Assembly (NCBI GenBank): GCA_027343965.1
Contig: DAHWJX010000085.1
Span: forward strand, 1 to 64,000
Reading direction: 5' to 3'
DNA length: 64,000 nt
Source of the DNA: JAKACU01 sp021821185
GTDB lineage: Bacteria; Bacillota; Bacilli; Alicyclobacillales; SLC66
The position numbers and the translations under genes were made by a program. The notes beneath the pieces are model-generated. The model saw only the letters and a program-made list of their open reading frames with translations, was not told where the DNA came from and searched no databases. Position 1 is the stretch's first letter. Every line of letters starts with the position of its first letter. Below, piece after piece: positions 52,427 through 62,389 of the stretch.

Positions 52427-53360
52427 CTGTTTCTACCTCCAACAACTGATCTACCGTGAAACGCTCAATTTTATCATTCACTTGTACCGTATAAATGGAA
52501 CGTCGATTATGACGATCATGACGGTTAACGATCACACCACGCTTGCGCCACGGAAGCACGATGACGCTAGATCCTGGTTGTAAGAACGTCTGGTCGATCA
52601 CATCGCGTTTACCTTGATCAAAGTGGGTGATCACATCGGTTTCCCCTGCGACGCGAATGACGTTACCCGTGATAAATTGCGATTTTTCATCAACTAAAAA
52701 TGAAATCATATGAGCCAGATCGGCACCTATGGGCGTACGTAAAGGTCGAATAAAGTCGTCTTCACAAAAATCAGCTTCTTTATCTTTGCCGCGAATGTCA
52801 CCTGGACAGATCATATTGGCGGTAATTCCATTTTCTTGCTCCTCAAGTGCAATGGTGCGAGTTAAGGATGCGAGACCTACTTTGGCCGCGGCGTACGCAG
52901 AACGGTAGACCCAACCAGGGGCTTGCTCTACGCGATCAAAACCGACGGTGATGATGCGGCCAAAACCGAGCGGGCGCATCAAGGGGATGGTTCGTTTAAA
53001 GAGATGGAATGCAGAGGATAAGTTTCCAGCTATCATATGATCCCATTCAAGGACACTATACTCTGTTAATCGCTTGCGTTGAAAAACAAACGGTCCAGCG
53101 CTATGTACGACGGTGTCAACAGCACCACATTGTTGTTCGATCTCATTCATCATGTTGTCAATATCAAGGGCATTGGTCATATCAGCTTGTACGGTGAGAA
53201 CAGAGATGGCAAATTCATCGTGCAATTGGGACGCTAACGCTTCGCATCGCGCTTTTGAGGTTCGATAATTCAGGATGATCGTAAATCCTTGCGCTGCTAG
53301 TTTGCGCGCAAAGGCAACAGCTAAACCACTTGCGCTACCTGTGATTAAAGCTTTACGCAT
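52416..53360 (-). CDS. SDR-like protein with SH3/KOW-like C-terminal extension
   Basis: This 314-residue protein has an SDR fold: cofactor motif TGSASGLA (altered from TGxxxGxG), HSAG (86-89), Asn113 and YAAAK (Tyr156, Lys160). The catalytic Ser position, about 13 residues before Tyr, is Arg143, so classical SDR chemistry is doubtful. Residues about 255-314 form an extra basic, beta-rich segment (PGSSVIVLPWRKRGVI, NRRSIYTVQV) that looks like an SH3 or KOW barrel. The ATG at 53360 follows AAAGGGAGTG. The gene is followed by rqcH with an 11-bp overlap, which suggests shared translation and a possible ribosome link; the link is inference. Confidence 0.75.
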   Translation of the reverse strand: MRKALITGSASGLAVAFARKLAAQGFTIILNYRTSKARCEALASQLHDEFAISVLTVQADMTNALDIDNMMNEIEQQCGAVDTVVHSAGPFVFQRKRLTEYSVLEWDHMIAGNLSSAFHLFKRTIPLMRPLGFGRIITVGFDRVEQAPGWVYRSAYAAAKVGLASLTRTIALEEQENGITANMICPGDIRGKDKEADFCEDDFIRPLRTPIGADLAHMISFLVDEKSQFITGNVIRVAGETDVITHFDQGKRDVIDQTFLQPGSSVIVLPWRKRGVIVNRHDRHNRRSIYTVQVNDKIERFTVDQLLEVETDGL

Positions 53361-53396
53361 CAAGGATTCACTCCCTTTCAATAAGGTGTCAATCAT

Positions 53397-53405
53397 AGTA
53401 TAGCA
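53397..53405 (-). promoter_or_regulatory. Extended -10 promoter of the SDR-rqcH operon
   Basis: On the minus strand TGC-TATACT forms an extended -10 about 37 bp before the SDR start. No strong -35 is seen upstream of it. Confidence 0.5.
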
Positions 53406-53494
53406 AATGCAGGGCTACAAAAAATCAATGTCCTAGAAGACCTTTCTGACGCATAGCCTGTACAAAGATCATGGATGTGGGGAAGGTGTAATGA

Positions 53495-56176
53495 TTGACA
53501 AAGGAACTTTTGTGGCACACGCTTTCTAAAGATGAGGTTCTTGCTACGTTAGGCACAGATAAAAATGGTTTGCTGTCACAAGATATCCCACTAAGGCAAC
53601 AAATCCATGGTGAAAATCGTCTCCTCGAACCAAATCGCATTTCCTTCCTTAGCGTGTTTTTTGAGCAGTTTCGTAATTTCATGGTGATTGTTTTGCTGGC
53701 TGCGACGCTTATCTCAGGTTTACTTGGTGAATTTACTGACGCTGTAACGATCATGATCATTGTGTTTGCCAATGCCTTGTTAGGATTCTTTCAACAAGTC
53801 AAAGCAGAACGATCCTTGCAATCGTTGCGTGAATTGACGGCGCCAGTTGCTCGTGTGCTGCGCGATCACACTTGGCACGAGATCCCAGCCAAAGAACTTG
53901 TTCCAGGCGATGTAATCGGCCTTTCAGCGGGAGATCGTGTGCCTGCTGATTGCCGATCGCTTGAAGTCAGTGAATTGCAGGTTGAAGAATCAGCACTCAC
54001 GGGAGAATCCATCCCATCTGTGAAAAAAGTGGCAGCGGTTAGTGATCCCTCGGCGGCGCTTGGTGATCGTGTGAATATGTTGTACATGGGTACGATGACG
54101 ACGCGCGGTGTGGGTGAGGCCGTAGTCGTGGCTACCGGGATGAATACGGAGATGGGGCGTATCGCAAACCTTATCCAGTCCAGTGAAAATTCCACGACAC
54201 CACTAGAAGATAGGCTCACGCAATTAGGTCAAATTCTCGTGTATCTTTCGCTTGCCATTACTTTCATTGTGGTTGTGGCTGGCGTCATTCATGGCCATGC
54301 CATCTATGAAATGTTTCTAGCCGGCGTCAGCTTGGCGGTGGCGGCGATTCCAGAGGGTTTACCTGCTATTGTGACGATCGCCTTAGCCCTTGGCGTACAG
54401 CGGATGATCAAGCGCAAAGCGATCGTGCGTAAATTGCCGTCCGTGGAAACATTGGGTTGTGCCACCGTGATTTGTTCGGATAAAACAGGTACCTTGACAA
54501 AAAATCAGATGACAGTGAAAGAAATTTTTATCGATTCGCGATCTTTGATGGTTGAAGGAGATGGATATCAACCTCTTGGTCGAGTTTTGGCAGGGGGTAT
54601 ACCTGTTAAAGAAAACGATCCAGCGTTGTCCCTTTTGGTGCGCATTGGCGTGACCTGCAATAATGCTTCTTTGACCGATGAACACGGGCAGATTATGGCT
54701 TTGGGTGATCCTACGGAAGCGGCGTTATTAACTTTGGGCCGGAAAGTAATGAACTTCCCTCCTGATGCGCGTATGTACGAACTGCCTTTTGATTCGGACA
54801 GAAAACGCATGTCTGTCATTGTGAAACAAGATGATGGTTTGCAATTATGGGTTAAGGGTGCGCCTGATTTGCTTCTTGAACGTTCTACGCAGGTGATGAT
54901 GAATGGACGTATCGAGGTCATGACGAAGGCTCACCGAGAACTTATTCTCAAAAAACTCTCGGATATGACCGATCGGGCATTGCGTACGCTCGGATTTGCG
55001 TATAAGAGGGTCCATCAATATGAAGGTGACACGGACCGCATGGAAAGAGATTTGGTCTTTGTGGGATTCGTGGGTATCACCGATCCACCGCGGTCTGAAG
55101 TCAAACAGGCAATCGCTGAATGTAGCACCGCTGGCATCAGAACTATCATGATTACAGGCGATCACAAAGGGACGGCTGAAGCGATCGCCCGGGATTTGGG
55201 GATTTTGCTGCGAGACGGTGAGGTGATCACAGGGGCTGAGCTTGATACCATGACGGATCGTATGTTGCAAGATCGTGTGAACAATGTCTATGTCTTTGCA
55301 CGCGTCTCCCCTTTGCATAAACTTCGCATCGTGCGTGCGCTTCAACAAAATGGTCATGTGGTAGCCATGACTGGTGATGGAGTTAATGATGCACCGGCAA
55401 TCAAAGCGGCCGATATTGGCATTGCTATGGGGAAAACAGGGACTGATGTAGCTAAAGACGCTTCCGCTCTAATCCTTGCCGATGATAATTTTGCTACGAT
55501 TGTAGCCGCAATTGAAGAAGGAAGAGGGATTTACGATAATATTCGAAAGTTTATTCGCTATTTGCTAGCTTCTAATGTCGGCGAAATTGTCACGATGTTT
55601 TTAGCGATGGTCGCTGGTCTGCCTTTACCTTTGTTACCCATTCAAATTTTGTGGGTCAACTTGGTGACCGACGGGTTGCCAGCAATTGCTCTTGGCGTGG
55701 ATGATATGGAAGAAGACACGATGCGAAGACCACCGCGTGATGTGCGTGAAGGAATATTTGCCAGGGGGCTTGGGCGCAAAATCATCACGCGGGGATTTTT
55801 GATCGGGTTTATGACACTTTCCGTATTTTATGGTGCATTACAGGTTAAGGTGCCTTTAGAAACAGCGCAGACAATGGCTTTTTCGACGCTCGTGATGGCA
55901 CAACTGATTCATGTCTTTGACTGCCGCTCAGTGTATTATGGCATCATTGAACGAGGTATCTTTGGCAATCTGTGGCTTGTCTTTGCTGTACTCAGTTCCT
56001 TGCTGTTGCTACTTGCGGTGATTTATATTCCGCCATTGCGACCGATCTTTCATACGCGTGTTTTGTCCTTCTTGGAGTGGGGGATTATTCTTGCCGCAGG
56101 AGCCATACCGACTTTTGCGGTGCAAGCGAGACGTACGGCAAAAAAGGGGATTATGCGGTCACTTGCAGCCCGTTAA
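53495..56176 (+). CDS. yloB: Calcium-type P2A-ATPase (YloB-like)
   Basis: This 893-residue P-type ATPase has the A-domain TGES (169-172), helix 4 motif AAIPEGLPA with a calcium-ligand Glu, the phosphorylation site [13 protein letters not shown] (Asp329), KGAPD in the nucleotide domain, [10 protein letters not shown], and helix 6 NLVTDGLPA. These fit SERCA-like pumps. In B. subtilis YloB is a Ca2+ ATPase linked to spore germination. It is complete, in contrast to the P-ATPase-like protein at 2930-4165. It starts at TTG 53495 behind GGGAAGG. Confidence 0.93.
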   Translation: MTKELLWHTLSKDEVLATLGTDKNGLLSQDIPLRQQIHGENRLLEPNRISFLSVFFEQFRNFMVIVLLAATLISGLLGEFTDAVTIMIIVFANALLGFFQQVKAERSLQSLRELTAPVARVLRDHTWHEIPAKELVPGDVIGLSAGDRVPADCRSLEVSELQVEESALTGESIPSVKKVAAVSDPSAALGDRVNMLYMGTMTTRGVGEAVVVATGMNTEMGRIANLIQSSENSTTPLEDRLTQLGQILVYLSLAITFIVVVAGVIHGHAIYEMFLAGVSLAVAAIPEGLPAIVTIALALGVQRMIKRKAIVRKLPSVETLGCATVICSDKTGTLTKNQMTVKEIFIDSRSLMVEGDGYQPLGRVLAGGIPVKENDPALSLLVRIGVTCNNASLTDEHGQIMALGDPTEAALLTLGRKVMNFPPDARMYELPFDSDRKRMSVIVKQDDGLQLWVKGAPDLLLERSTQVMMNGRIEVMTKAHRELILKKLSDMTDRALRTLGFAYKRVHQYEGDTDRMERDLVFVGFVGITDPPRSEVKQAIAECSTAGIRTIMITGDHKGTAEAIARDLGILLRDGEVITGAELDTMTDRMLQDRVNNVYVFARVSPLHKLRIVRALQQNGHVVAMTGDGVNDAPAIKAADIGIAMGKTGTDVAKDASALILADDNFATIVAAIEEGRGIYDNIRKFIRYLLASNVGEIVTMFLAMVAGLPLPLLPIQILWVNLVTDGLPAIALGVDDMEEDTMRRPPRDVREGIFARGLGRKIITRGFLIGFMTLSVFYGALQVKVPLETAQTMAFSTLVMAQLIHVFDCRSVYYGIIERGIFGNLWLVFAVLSSLLLLLAVIYIPPLRPIFHTRVLSFLEWGIILAAGAIPTFAVQARRTAKKGIMRSLAAR

Positions 56177-56222
56177 ACGGTTTTTGCTTGTTCCCTGTCG
56201 TATCATAGGTTAGAATACGCTT

Positions 56223-57134
56223 GTGAGAGGTTCGGAGGGATCGAAACTGCTGACAAGTATGACAGGCTATGGACGGGCACAAACGAAACTACCTCGAGGC
56301 ACAGTTGTCGTTGAGATGAAGTCAGTCAACCATCGCTATGTGGAGGTGGTGCCTCGTTTTCCACGCGAATTTTTTGCGCTTGAAGATGAGGTGCGAAAGC
56401 TGATACTTGACCAGGTTTCTCGTGGCCGTATCGAAGTCTATCTCTACGTGTCAGAAGGCGTTTTAGTTAGAGATCGCACTGTTTATGTTGATGAGCCGTT
56501 GTTGCAGGCAGCCATCTCGCTTTTAAAGCGCGTATCAACAGATGCCCATGTCGATTTCGAACCGCCAAGCACCGGGGATTTGTTGTCGATTCCCGGATTA
56601 TTTGTCGCGAGCGACTCTGCTCCTTCGGTTGAGGAAGTTACGGAAATCGTCATGGATACAGCAAAGCGTTGTTTAGAAGAGCTGCGTTTTATGCGTGAAG
56701 CAGAGGGACGGAGTTTGCTCCAACACTTGCGTGAGCGGTTGGATGATTTGCAGCAATTATCTGAGGCTATGCGTGATGTAGCACATCACAGCGTGAGTCG
56801 GTATCGCGAAAAGTTGATGAAAAAACTGGAGCAGGTTATGAGCGACAACAACTTGGATGCGAGCCGTATCGCTGTTGAGGTTGCTATGGTGGCAGAACGG
56901 ACATCGGTTGAAGAAGAGTTGCGCCGATTTGTAAGTCATGTTACGCAATTTGATGACTTGTTGCTGTCTCCAAAAGGTGTGGTTGGACGACGCCTTGACT
57001 TTTTGCTTCAGGAAATGAATAGAGAAGTCAACACCATGGGTGCTAAATGTGATGACTTGCCGATGGTGGAAGCGGTGCTTTCTGCCAAACACATTTTGGA
57101 ACAAATGCGCGAACAAGTCCAAAATGTTGAGTGA
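56223..57134 (+). CDS. YicC family RNA-associated endoribonuclease (YloC)
   Basis: This protein of up to 303 residues has the YicC signature MTGYGRAQ near the N-terminus, VEMKSVNHRYVEVVPRFPREF, RGRIEVYL, and the C-terminal DUF1732 domain EEELRRFVSHVTQFDDLL with LDFLLQEMNREVNTMGAK. YicC/YloC proteins are endoribonucleases. The start is unclear: GTG 56223 has no good SD, while GGAGGG at 56234-56239 fits CTG codons at 56247 and 56250 or, with a long spacer, ATG 56259. The gene precedes remA as in B. subtilis. Confidence 0.92.
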   Translation: MRGSEGSKLLTSMTGYGRAQTKLPRGTVVVEMKSVNHRYVEVVPRFPREFFALEDEVRKLILDQVSRGRIEVYLYVSEGVLVRDRTVYVDEPLLQAAISLLKRVSTDAHVDFEPPSTGDLLSIPGLFVASDSAPSVEEVTEIVMDTAKRCLEELRFMREAEGRSLLQHLRERLDDLQQLSEAMRDVAHHSVSRYREKLMKKLEQVMSDNNLDASRIAVEVAMVAERTSVEEELRRFVSHVTQFDDLLLSPKGVVGRRLDFLLQEMNREVNTMGAKCDDLPMVEAVLSAKHILEQMREQVQNVE

Positions 57135-57158
57135 TGTCCTTTGTGGGAGTGGGATACC

Positions 57159-57428
57159 GTGAGCGTACGGCTCATTAATGTCGGGTTTGGTAGTATCGTA
57201 GCAGCCAATCGAATTATTGCTATCATCAGTCCTGAATCAGCTCCCATCAAGCGAATGATTCAAGAGGCGCGTGACAATCAGCGCCTTATCGATGCGACAT
57301 TTGGAAGGCGAACGCGAGCTGTTATTATTTGCGACAGCGATCACGTGATCCTAGCTGCTGTTCAACCGGAAACTGTAGCTAATCGCTTGAATTTGAAAGA
57401 GACGTCGCGTGATGACGATGAGGAATAA
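57159..57428 (+). CDS. remA: Extracellular matrix regulator RemA
   Basis: This 89-residue DUF370 protein carries [33 protein letters not shown], and [27 protein letters not shown], nearly identical to B. subtilis RemA. RemA forms DNA-wrapping oligomers and activates matrix and osmoprotection genes. GTG 57159 has GGGAG about 8 nt upstream. An acidic tail (DDDEE) ends the protein. Unlike in B. subtilis, gmk does not follow. Confidence 0.96.
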   Translation: MSVRLINVGFGSIVAANRIIAIISPESAPIKRMIQEARDNQRLIDATFGRRTRAVIICDSDHVILAAVQPETVANRLNLKETSRDDDEE

Positions 57429-57458
57429 AATGAGTTTGTGGGCGGAGGTAATCCATCA

Positions 57459-57668
57459 GTGATCTTGTATCCAAGCATTGATAAATTAGGCGGATTAGTC
57501 GACAGCAAGTATACGTTGGTCATCGCTGCATCAAAGCGTGCGAGAAGTTTGCAAGAAGGTGCTCCTGCGCATGCTGTAGCTCGATCAGGCAAATTGGTCA
57601 GCGTTGCGTTGCTCGAACTGGAACAAGGCATCATTACGTACGTGAGAATGAAAGATACGACAAAATAA
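57459..57668 (+). CDS. rpoZ: RNA polymerase omega subunit RpoZ
   Basis: This 69-residue protein has YPSIDKLGGLVDSKYTLVIAASKRAR at the N-terminus, the usual omega pattern, and a C-terminal EQGIITYV. It supports assembly and stability of the RNA polymerase beta' subunit. GTG 57459 has GGAGG 10 nt upstream and gives a start like that of other omegas; a GTG at 57438 lies before the SD. It lies 30 bp after remA, with no room for gmk. Confidence 0.94.
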   Translation: MILYPSIDKLGGLVDSKYTLVIAASKRARSLQEGAPAHAVARSGKLVSVALLELEQGIITYVRMKDTTK

Positions 57669-57690
57669 GTGTGTGATAGAAAAAAACCTA

Positions 57691-57719
57691 CAATGGAACA
57701 GCCTATGGTTGTTCCATTG
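57691..57719. other. 13-bp hairpin between rpoZ and coaBC
   Basis: CAATGGAACAGCC and GGTTGTTCCATTG pair with one G-T and a TAT loop. On the plus strand only TTT follows, so termination would be weak. On the minus strand the stem is followed by AGG and a run of seven T. Confidence 0.6.
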
Positions 57720-57747
57720 TTTGACTTATGAAAAAGGCGGCGACAAC

Positions 57748-58977
57748 GTGGTGCAAAAGTCGATTATTCTTGGCATCAGTGGTGGTATTGCTGCGTATAA
57801 GGCAGCAGGACTGGCGAGCCTTTTGGTGAAGCAAGGATTTACCGTACAGACGGTAATGACAAAAGCTGCGACAGAATTTATCACACCACTGACGCTGCAG
57901 TCATTAACGAAACGGCCTGTATACGTCGATGTGCTTACAGAACAGGATCCTACACGAATTTCCCATGTGGCTTTGGCCGATCAGGCGGACGCGATTATTA
58001 TCGCACCAGCCACCGCAGATGTAATTGCGCGTATAGCTCACGGCCTCGCTGACGATATGTTGACATCGCTGTTGCTTGTAGCCCGTTGCCCGGTCATTGT
58101 CGCGCCATCGATGAATGTGCATATGTACGAGCATCCTTTAGTGCAAAAAAATTTGCAAGTGCTGCGAGAGCTAGGCTATATCATTGCAGAGCCCGATGAA
58201 GGCATGCTTGCCTGCGGCTACGAAGGTAAGGGCAGGTTACTTGAGCCAAGCGATCTTGCCCATATACTCGCGTTTGCTTTGTCTCCTAAACCGCTTCTGG
58301 GAAAAAAGGTGCTTGTGACAGCAGGTCCAACCAAGGAACGTGTGGATCCTGTTCGCTATGTTACCAATGATTCAACGGGCACAATGGGTTATGCTCTTGC
58401 TCGTTGCGCTTGGAAAATGGGAGCTACAGTCACGCTTTTATCGGGACCCGTCAACCTCACCCCTGGCGTTGGCCTTGATGTCGTTTCCGTGAGTAGTGCA
58501 CTTCATTTGCAAGAGGAAGTTGAAAAACGTATCGCACAGGCTGATATGTTTATCATGACCGCAGCTGTCGCTGATTATCGACCGCAAACAAGATATGATT
58601 ATAAATGGAAAAAGACGGATGACGTAGATACTATAACGTGGACGATGGTTCGTAATCCGGATATTTTAGTTTCGCTAAAAGGGAAGTACAAGCCCGGCGC
58701 ATATGCTATAGGTTTCGCCGCAGAAACACACGATGTTGCTCATTTTGCACGCAAGAAGTTAAAGGATAAAGGTGTTGATCTGCTCGTCGTAAACAATGTC
58801 TTGGAAGATGGTGCGGGCTTTGGCACAGCGACTAACCGAGTCGATTTGTATTTCAAAGACGGACGAACAGAAGCTTTACCTTTAGCCTCAAAAATGGATG
58901 TAGCTACCATGATTCTTCATCGAGCGGTGATCGGTATGGGTTTGGTTGATGTTGATAATGAAGGAACGCATGCATGA
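57748..58977 (+). CDS. coaBC: Bifunctional phosphopantothenoylcysteine decarboxylase/synthase CoaBC
   Basis: This 409-residue protein has an N-terminal FMN decarboxylase domain (LGISGGIAAYKAAGL, APATADVIARIAHGLADDMLT, APSMNVHMYEHP) and a C-terminal CoaB domain (VTAGPTKERVDPVRYVTN, TAAVADYRP). It makes two steps of coenzyme A synthesis. GTG 57748 (AAGGCGG 7 nt upstream) or the next GTG is the start. The stop overlaps priA by 4 bp. Confidence 0.96.
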   Translation: MVQKSIILGISGGIAAYKAAGLASLLVKQGFTVQTVMTKAATEFITPLTLQSLTKRPVYVDVLTEQDPTRISHVALADQADAIIIAPATADVIARIAHGLADDMLTSLLLVARCPVIVAPSMNVHMYEHPLVQKNLQVLRELGYIIAEPDEGMLACGYEGKGRLLEPSDLAHILAFALSPKPLLGKKVLVTAGPTKERVDPVRYVTNDSTGTMGYALARCAWKMGATVTLLSGPVNLTPGVGLDVVSVSSALHLQEEVEKRIAQADMFIMTAAVADYRPQTRYDYKWKKTDDVDTITWTMVRNPDILVSLKGKYKPGAYAIGFAAETHDVAHFARKKLKDKGVDLLVVNNVLEDGAGFGTATNRVDLYFKDGRTEALPLASKMDVATMILHRAVIGMGLVDVDNEGTHA

Positions 58978-61397
58978 TGATCGCAAAAGTAGCCGTGATC
59001 TTACGCGCACGCGGACTCGATAAGTTGTTTGATTATCTGGTACCTCATGATGTGTGCGTGGTAGCCGGACATCGCGTAGAAGTGCCGTTTGGGAAAAGAA
59101 AGGTAGAAGGCTACGTCATGGGTATTGTGCCTGAGGAGGATCATGATGATCCAGGACGTGAGCTAAAACCCATCAGCCGGTTGATGGATGATCCCAACCA
59201 TCCTATTTTAGGAACGGATCTTGTGCAGATCGTGCATTTTTTGCGGGATCGTTATGTTTGTACTTGGGGCGCAGCTTTGCAAACGGTATTGCCTCCTGCG
59301 ACGCGTACGAAAGAAACACGCTATTTGGCGCTTGCAGAAAATGCAGAAACTCTAGCGCAAGGCACTGATCAACGTTACGATGACCTGTTTTCTTATATTA
59401 AAACGCATGGAACGGTAGTTGAGGAATCTGTGCAAAAGCGCTTTGGCGTGTCCCGTCTGCAGATTAATAAATTCATTGTGCAGGGGTGGCTGATAGAGGA
59501 TAGAAGGATCACGTTACGCGTGGCTCCTAAGCGCATCAAAATTGTTCAGTGGTGTGGTGGAGAAAACGCACAAAAACCATCTTTGGGGCGTGTTCAGCAG
59601 CGCATAGCAGACTATCTGCGGCGAGAACAACGGCCGATTTCTTGGGATGAGTTGCGTCGTGAGACAGGCAGTACGACAGCTATGTTGCGCCTTCTTGAAG
59701 AACGGCATCTGCTTAAAGTTTGGGAGGAAGATTTCGAAGATGTGTTGTTGCCTAATTCTCTAGAAGCATCCTTTGCACTGACCAAAGAACAGGCACACGT
59801 CATGCAACAGGTAAGTGACGGGCTTGATGAACGAACGGGGTCTGTCTTTTTATTGCATGGGGTCACAGGAAGCGGCAAAACAGAAATTTATTTGCAAGCC
59901 ATCGATAAGGTGCTTGCCGAAGGCAAAAGTGCCATCATGCTCGTTCCAGAAATCGCTTTGACCACACAAATGACAGCTCGCTTTAAAAAACGCTTTGGTG
60001 ATCGTCTGGCCGTATTGCATAGTCGCCTGTCGGATCGCGAAAAAAATCAACAATGGCAAAATATCCATCAAGGAAAAACTCCTGTCGTGATTGGCGCACG
60101 CAGTGCCGTGTTTGCGCCAGTAAAGGATCTTGCATTGATTATTATCGACGAAGAACATGAGAGTTCTTACAAACAAGATAAAGAACCGCGATATCTCGTG
60201 CGAGAAGTCGCGGCACATCGGTGCAAACAAGCTCTGGCTGTGCTGTTATTGGGCAGTGCAACTCCATCGCTAGAAGCGATGTACCGTGCTGAAAAAGGAG
60301 CTTACCGCTTACTATCTTTACCTCATCGTGTGCAAGGAAGAGCATTACCAACTGTAAATATTGTGGATATGCGAGAACAAATGCGTCATGGTCAAAGTGC
60401 ACTTTTTAGCCCGCTACTTAAAGAAACATTGCAGGATGTGCTAAAGCGCAAGGAGCAAGCTATTTTATTTCTTAATCGAAGAGGCTATTCTACGTTTGTT
60501 TTATGCAGAGATTGTGGCCAAGTCGCCACGTGCCCTTCGTGTGATATATCGCTGACTTTACACAAAGAGGGACAAAATGTATTACGATGCCATATTTGTG
60601 GTTATAAGGAGATCATGCAACCGACGTGCCGACATTGTTCAAGCGCACGCGTCAGACCATTTGGCACAGGAACGCAGCGGGTGGAACAAGAACTTTTAGC
60701 ACAGTTTGAGGGCCTGCGCGTGATTCGCATGGATGTCGATACCACGTCGACAAAAGGTTCTCACGAACGCTTACTCCAAGCATTTGAACGCGGTGAAGCT
60801 GATGTTTTATTAGGTACCCAGATGATTGCTAAAGGATTAGACTTTAAACGAGTATCTCTTGTTGGCGTTATTGCCGCTGATACGGCACTTCATTTACCTG
60901 ATTATAGGGCTTCTGAACGGACTTTTGATCTTCTGGTGCAAGTGGCAGGACGGGCAGGACGTCATGATCTTCAGGGACAAATGATCGTACAGACGTTTAA
61001 TCCCGATCACTATGCTATTTCGTTAGCCACAACACAAAATTACACACTTTTTTACGAAACGGAGATGCGTGTTCGCAAGAATATGGAATATCCTCCTTAT
61101 ACGGAGGTTTCTGTTTTGGGGATCACGCATCGAGATGAAATGATGGCACGGGATTTTGCGACTGAATTGCATGATACCTTATTGCAAAAGTTGCAAGGTA
61201 TAACAGGCGTGCGGTTGTTTCCGGCAGCACCGGCCGCTGTGGCGCGTATGCGCGGGCTCTATCGTTTTCAAGTGATCTTGAAATATCACGCATTTGTTCG
61301 TGTGCAAAAGGTTCTGGAAAGTTGTTATAAGGAAAGCTTAGATAACGCTCCTGAGGGAGTGCATGTGGTTCTCGATGTCAATGCGCAAAGTATTTGA
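58974..61397 (+). CDS. priA: Primosomal replication restart helicase PriA
   Basis: This 807-residue SF2 helicase has the N-terminal 3'-DNA-binding domain (GHRVEVPFGKRKVEGYV), a winged helix, Walker A GVTGSGKTEIYL (from residue 296), DEEH box IIDEEHESSYKQ, the two zinc modules (CRDCGQVATCPSCD and CHICGYKEIMQPTCRHC) and VAGRAGR. It reloads the replisome at stalled forks. The ATG at 58974 overlaps coaBC. def, normally next in B. subtilis, is absent. Confidence 0.97.
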   Translation: MMIAKVAVILRARGLDKLFDYLVPHDVCVVAGHRVEVPFGKRKVEGYVMGIVPEEDHDDPGRELKPISRLMDDPNHPILGTDLVQIVHFLRDRYVCTWGAALQTVLPPATRTKETRYLALAENAETLAQGTDQRYDDLFSYIKTHGTVVEESVQKRFGVSRLQINKFIVQGWLIEDRRITLRVAPKRIKIVQWCGGENAQKPSLGRVQQRIADYLRREQRPISWDELRRETGSTTAMLRLLEERHLLKVWEEDFEDVLLPNSLEASFALTKEQAHVMQQVSDGLDERTGSVFLLHGVTGSGKTEIYLQAIDKVLAEGKSAIMLVPEIALTTQMTARFKKRFGDRLAVLHSRLSDREKNQQWQNIHQGKTPVVIGARSAVFAPVKDLALIIIDEEHESSYKQDKEPRYLVREVAAHRCKQALAVLLLGSATPSLEAMYRAEKGAYRLLSLPHRVQGRALPTVNIVDMREQMRHGQSALFSPLLKETLQDVLKRKEQAILFLNRRGYSTFVLCRDCGQVATCPSCDISLTLHKEGQNVLRCHICGYKEIMQPTCRHCSSARVRPFGTGTQRVEQELLAQFEGLRVIRMDVDTTSTKGSHERLLQAFERGEADVLLGTQMIAKGLDFKRVSLVGVIAADTALHLPDYRASERTFDLLVQVAGRAGRHDLQGQMIVQTFNPDHYAISLATTQNYTLFYETEMRVRKNMEYPPYTEVSVLGITHRDEMMARDFATELHDTLLQKLQGITGVRLFPAAPAAVARMRGLYRFQVILKYHAFVRVQKVLESCYKESLDNAPEGVHVVLDVNAQSI

Positions 61398-61426
61398 TGC
61401 GATGATAGAACAAAGGTGGTAGAAAA

Positions 61427-62389
61427 ATGGATCAACCACGAATTGTCTTTATGGGAACTCCGATATTTGCAGTTTCTATGTTAAAGACGCTTTTGACCAT
61501 GCCTTATACGGTAGTTGGGGTGGTAACCCAACCAGATCGCTATGTGGGAAGAAGACGGGTGCTGACGCCACCGCCTGTAAAAACATTAGCGCAAGAAGCT
61601 GGGCTTAATGTATTGCAACCTGAGAAGATTCGCGATAAGCAGGCGTTAGAAGCGATTGCAGACTTACAGCCCAACATGATTGTAACAGCTGCGTATGGGC
61701 AAATCTTACCCGTAAGTTTACTGAGCATGATGACGCTTGGGGCTTACAATGTTCATGCATCGCTTTTACCAAAATATCGGGGTGGCGCACCGATCCAATA
61801 TGCCATTTTACAAGGGGAAACGAAAACGGGTGTTACCATCATGACGATGGAAAAAGCCATGGATGCCGGAGCCATGTGGGCGCAAACTGTGGTGCCTATT
61901 GATCCTGTGATGACGTATGGGCAGTTGCATGATGAGTTGGCGAAAAAGGGCTCGCAACTTCTCAAGGAAACTTTGCCACAAATTATAGCCGGTGCGTTGC
62001 AACCGGTTGAACAGGATTTAGAAAAGGTATCTTTTGCGCCAACGTTGACAAGAGATGATGAACAACTGAATTTCTCACAATCGCATCAACGCGTTTTCGA
62101 TCGCATTCGAGCATTATGTCCTCAACCAGGGGCGTTTACGCATCTTGGTGATAAACTTCTGAAGATCTGGTATGCTACAGCTAATGCATCGTGGGAAGGT
62201 TCTGGAGACCCTGGGCAGATCGTTGCTGTCACGCCTGATGGGCCGCTTATTGCGTGTGGCACAGGGGCAATTATCGCAACGAAAGTGCAGTTAGAAGGCA
62301 AGTCCATGCAATCAGGTGCGGAGTTTGTGCGTGGCAACCGAAACTTGGTTGGAATGATGCTGAAAAACGTTCGGGAGAGTGCAAAATGA
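61427..62389 (+). CDS. fmt: Methionyl-tRNA formyltransferase Fmt
   Basis: This 320-residue protein has FMGTPIFAVSML, the catalytic NVHASLLPKYRGGAPIQYAI with the formyl-transfer His, and a C-terminal OB-fold domain with LCPQPGAFT. It formylates Met-tRNAi. The ATG at 61427 is preceded by AGGTGG. The stop TGA overlaps the rsmB ATG. Confidence 0.96.
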   Translation: MDQPRIVFMGTPIFAVSMLKTLLTMPYTVVGVVTQPDRYVGRRRVLTPPPVKTLAQEAGLNVLQPEKIRDKQALEAIADLQPNMIVTAAYGQILPVSLLSMMTLGAYNVHASLLPKYRGGAPIQYAILQGETKTGVTIMTMEKAMDAGAMWAQTVVPIDPVMTYGQLHDELAKKGSQLLKETLPQIIAGALQPVEQDLEKVSFAPTLTRDDEQLNFSQSHQRVFDRIRALCPQPGAFTHLGDKLLKIWYATANASWEGSGDPGQIVAVTPDGPLIACGTGAIIATKVQLEGKSMQSGAEFVRGNRNLVGMMLKNVRESAK

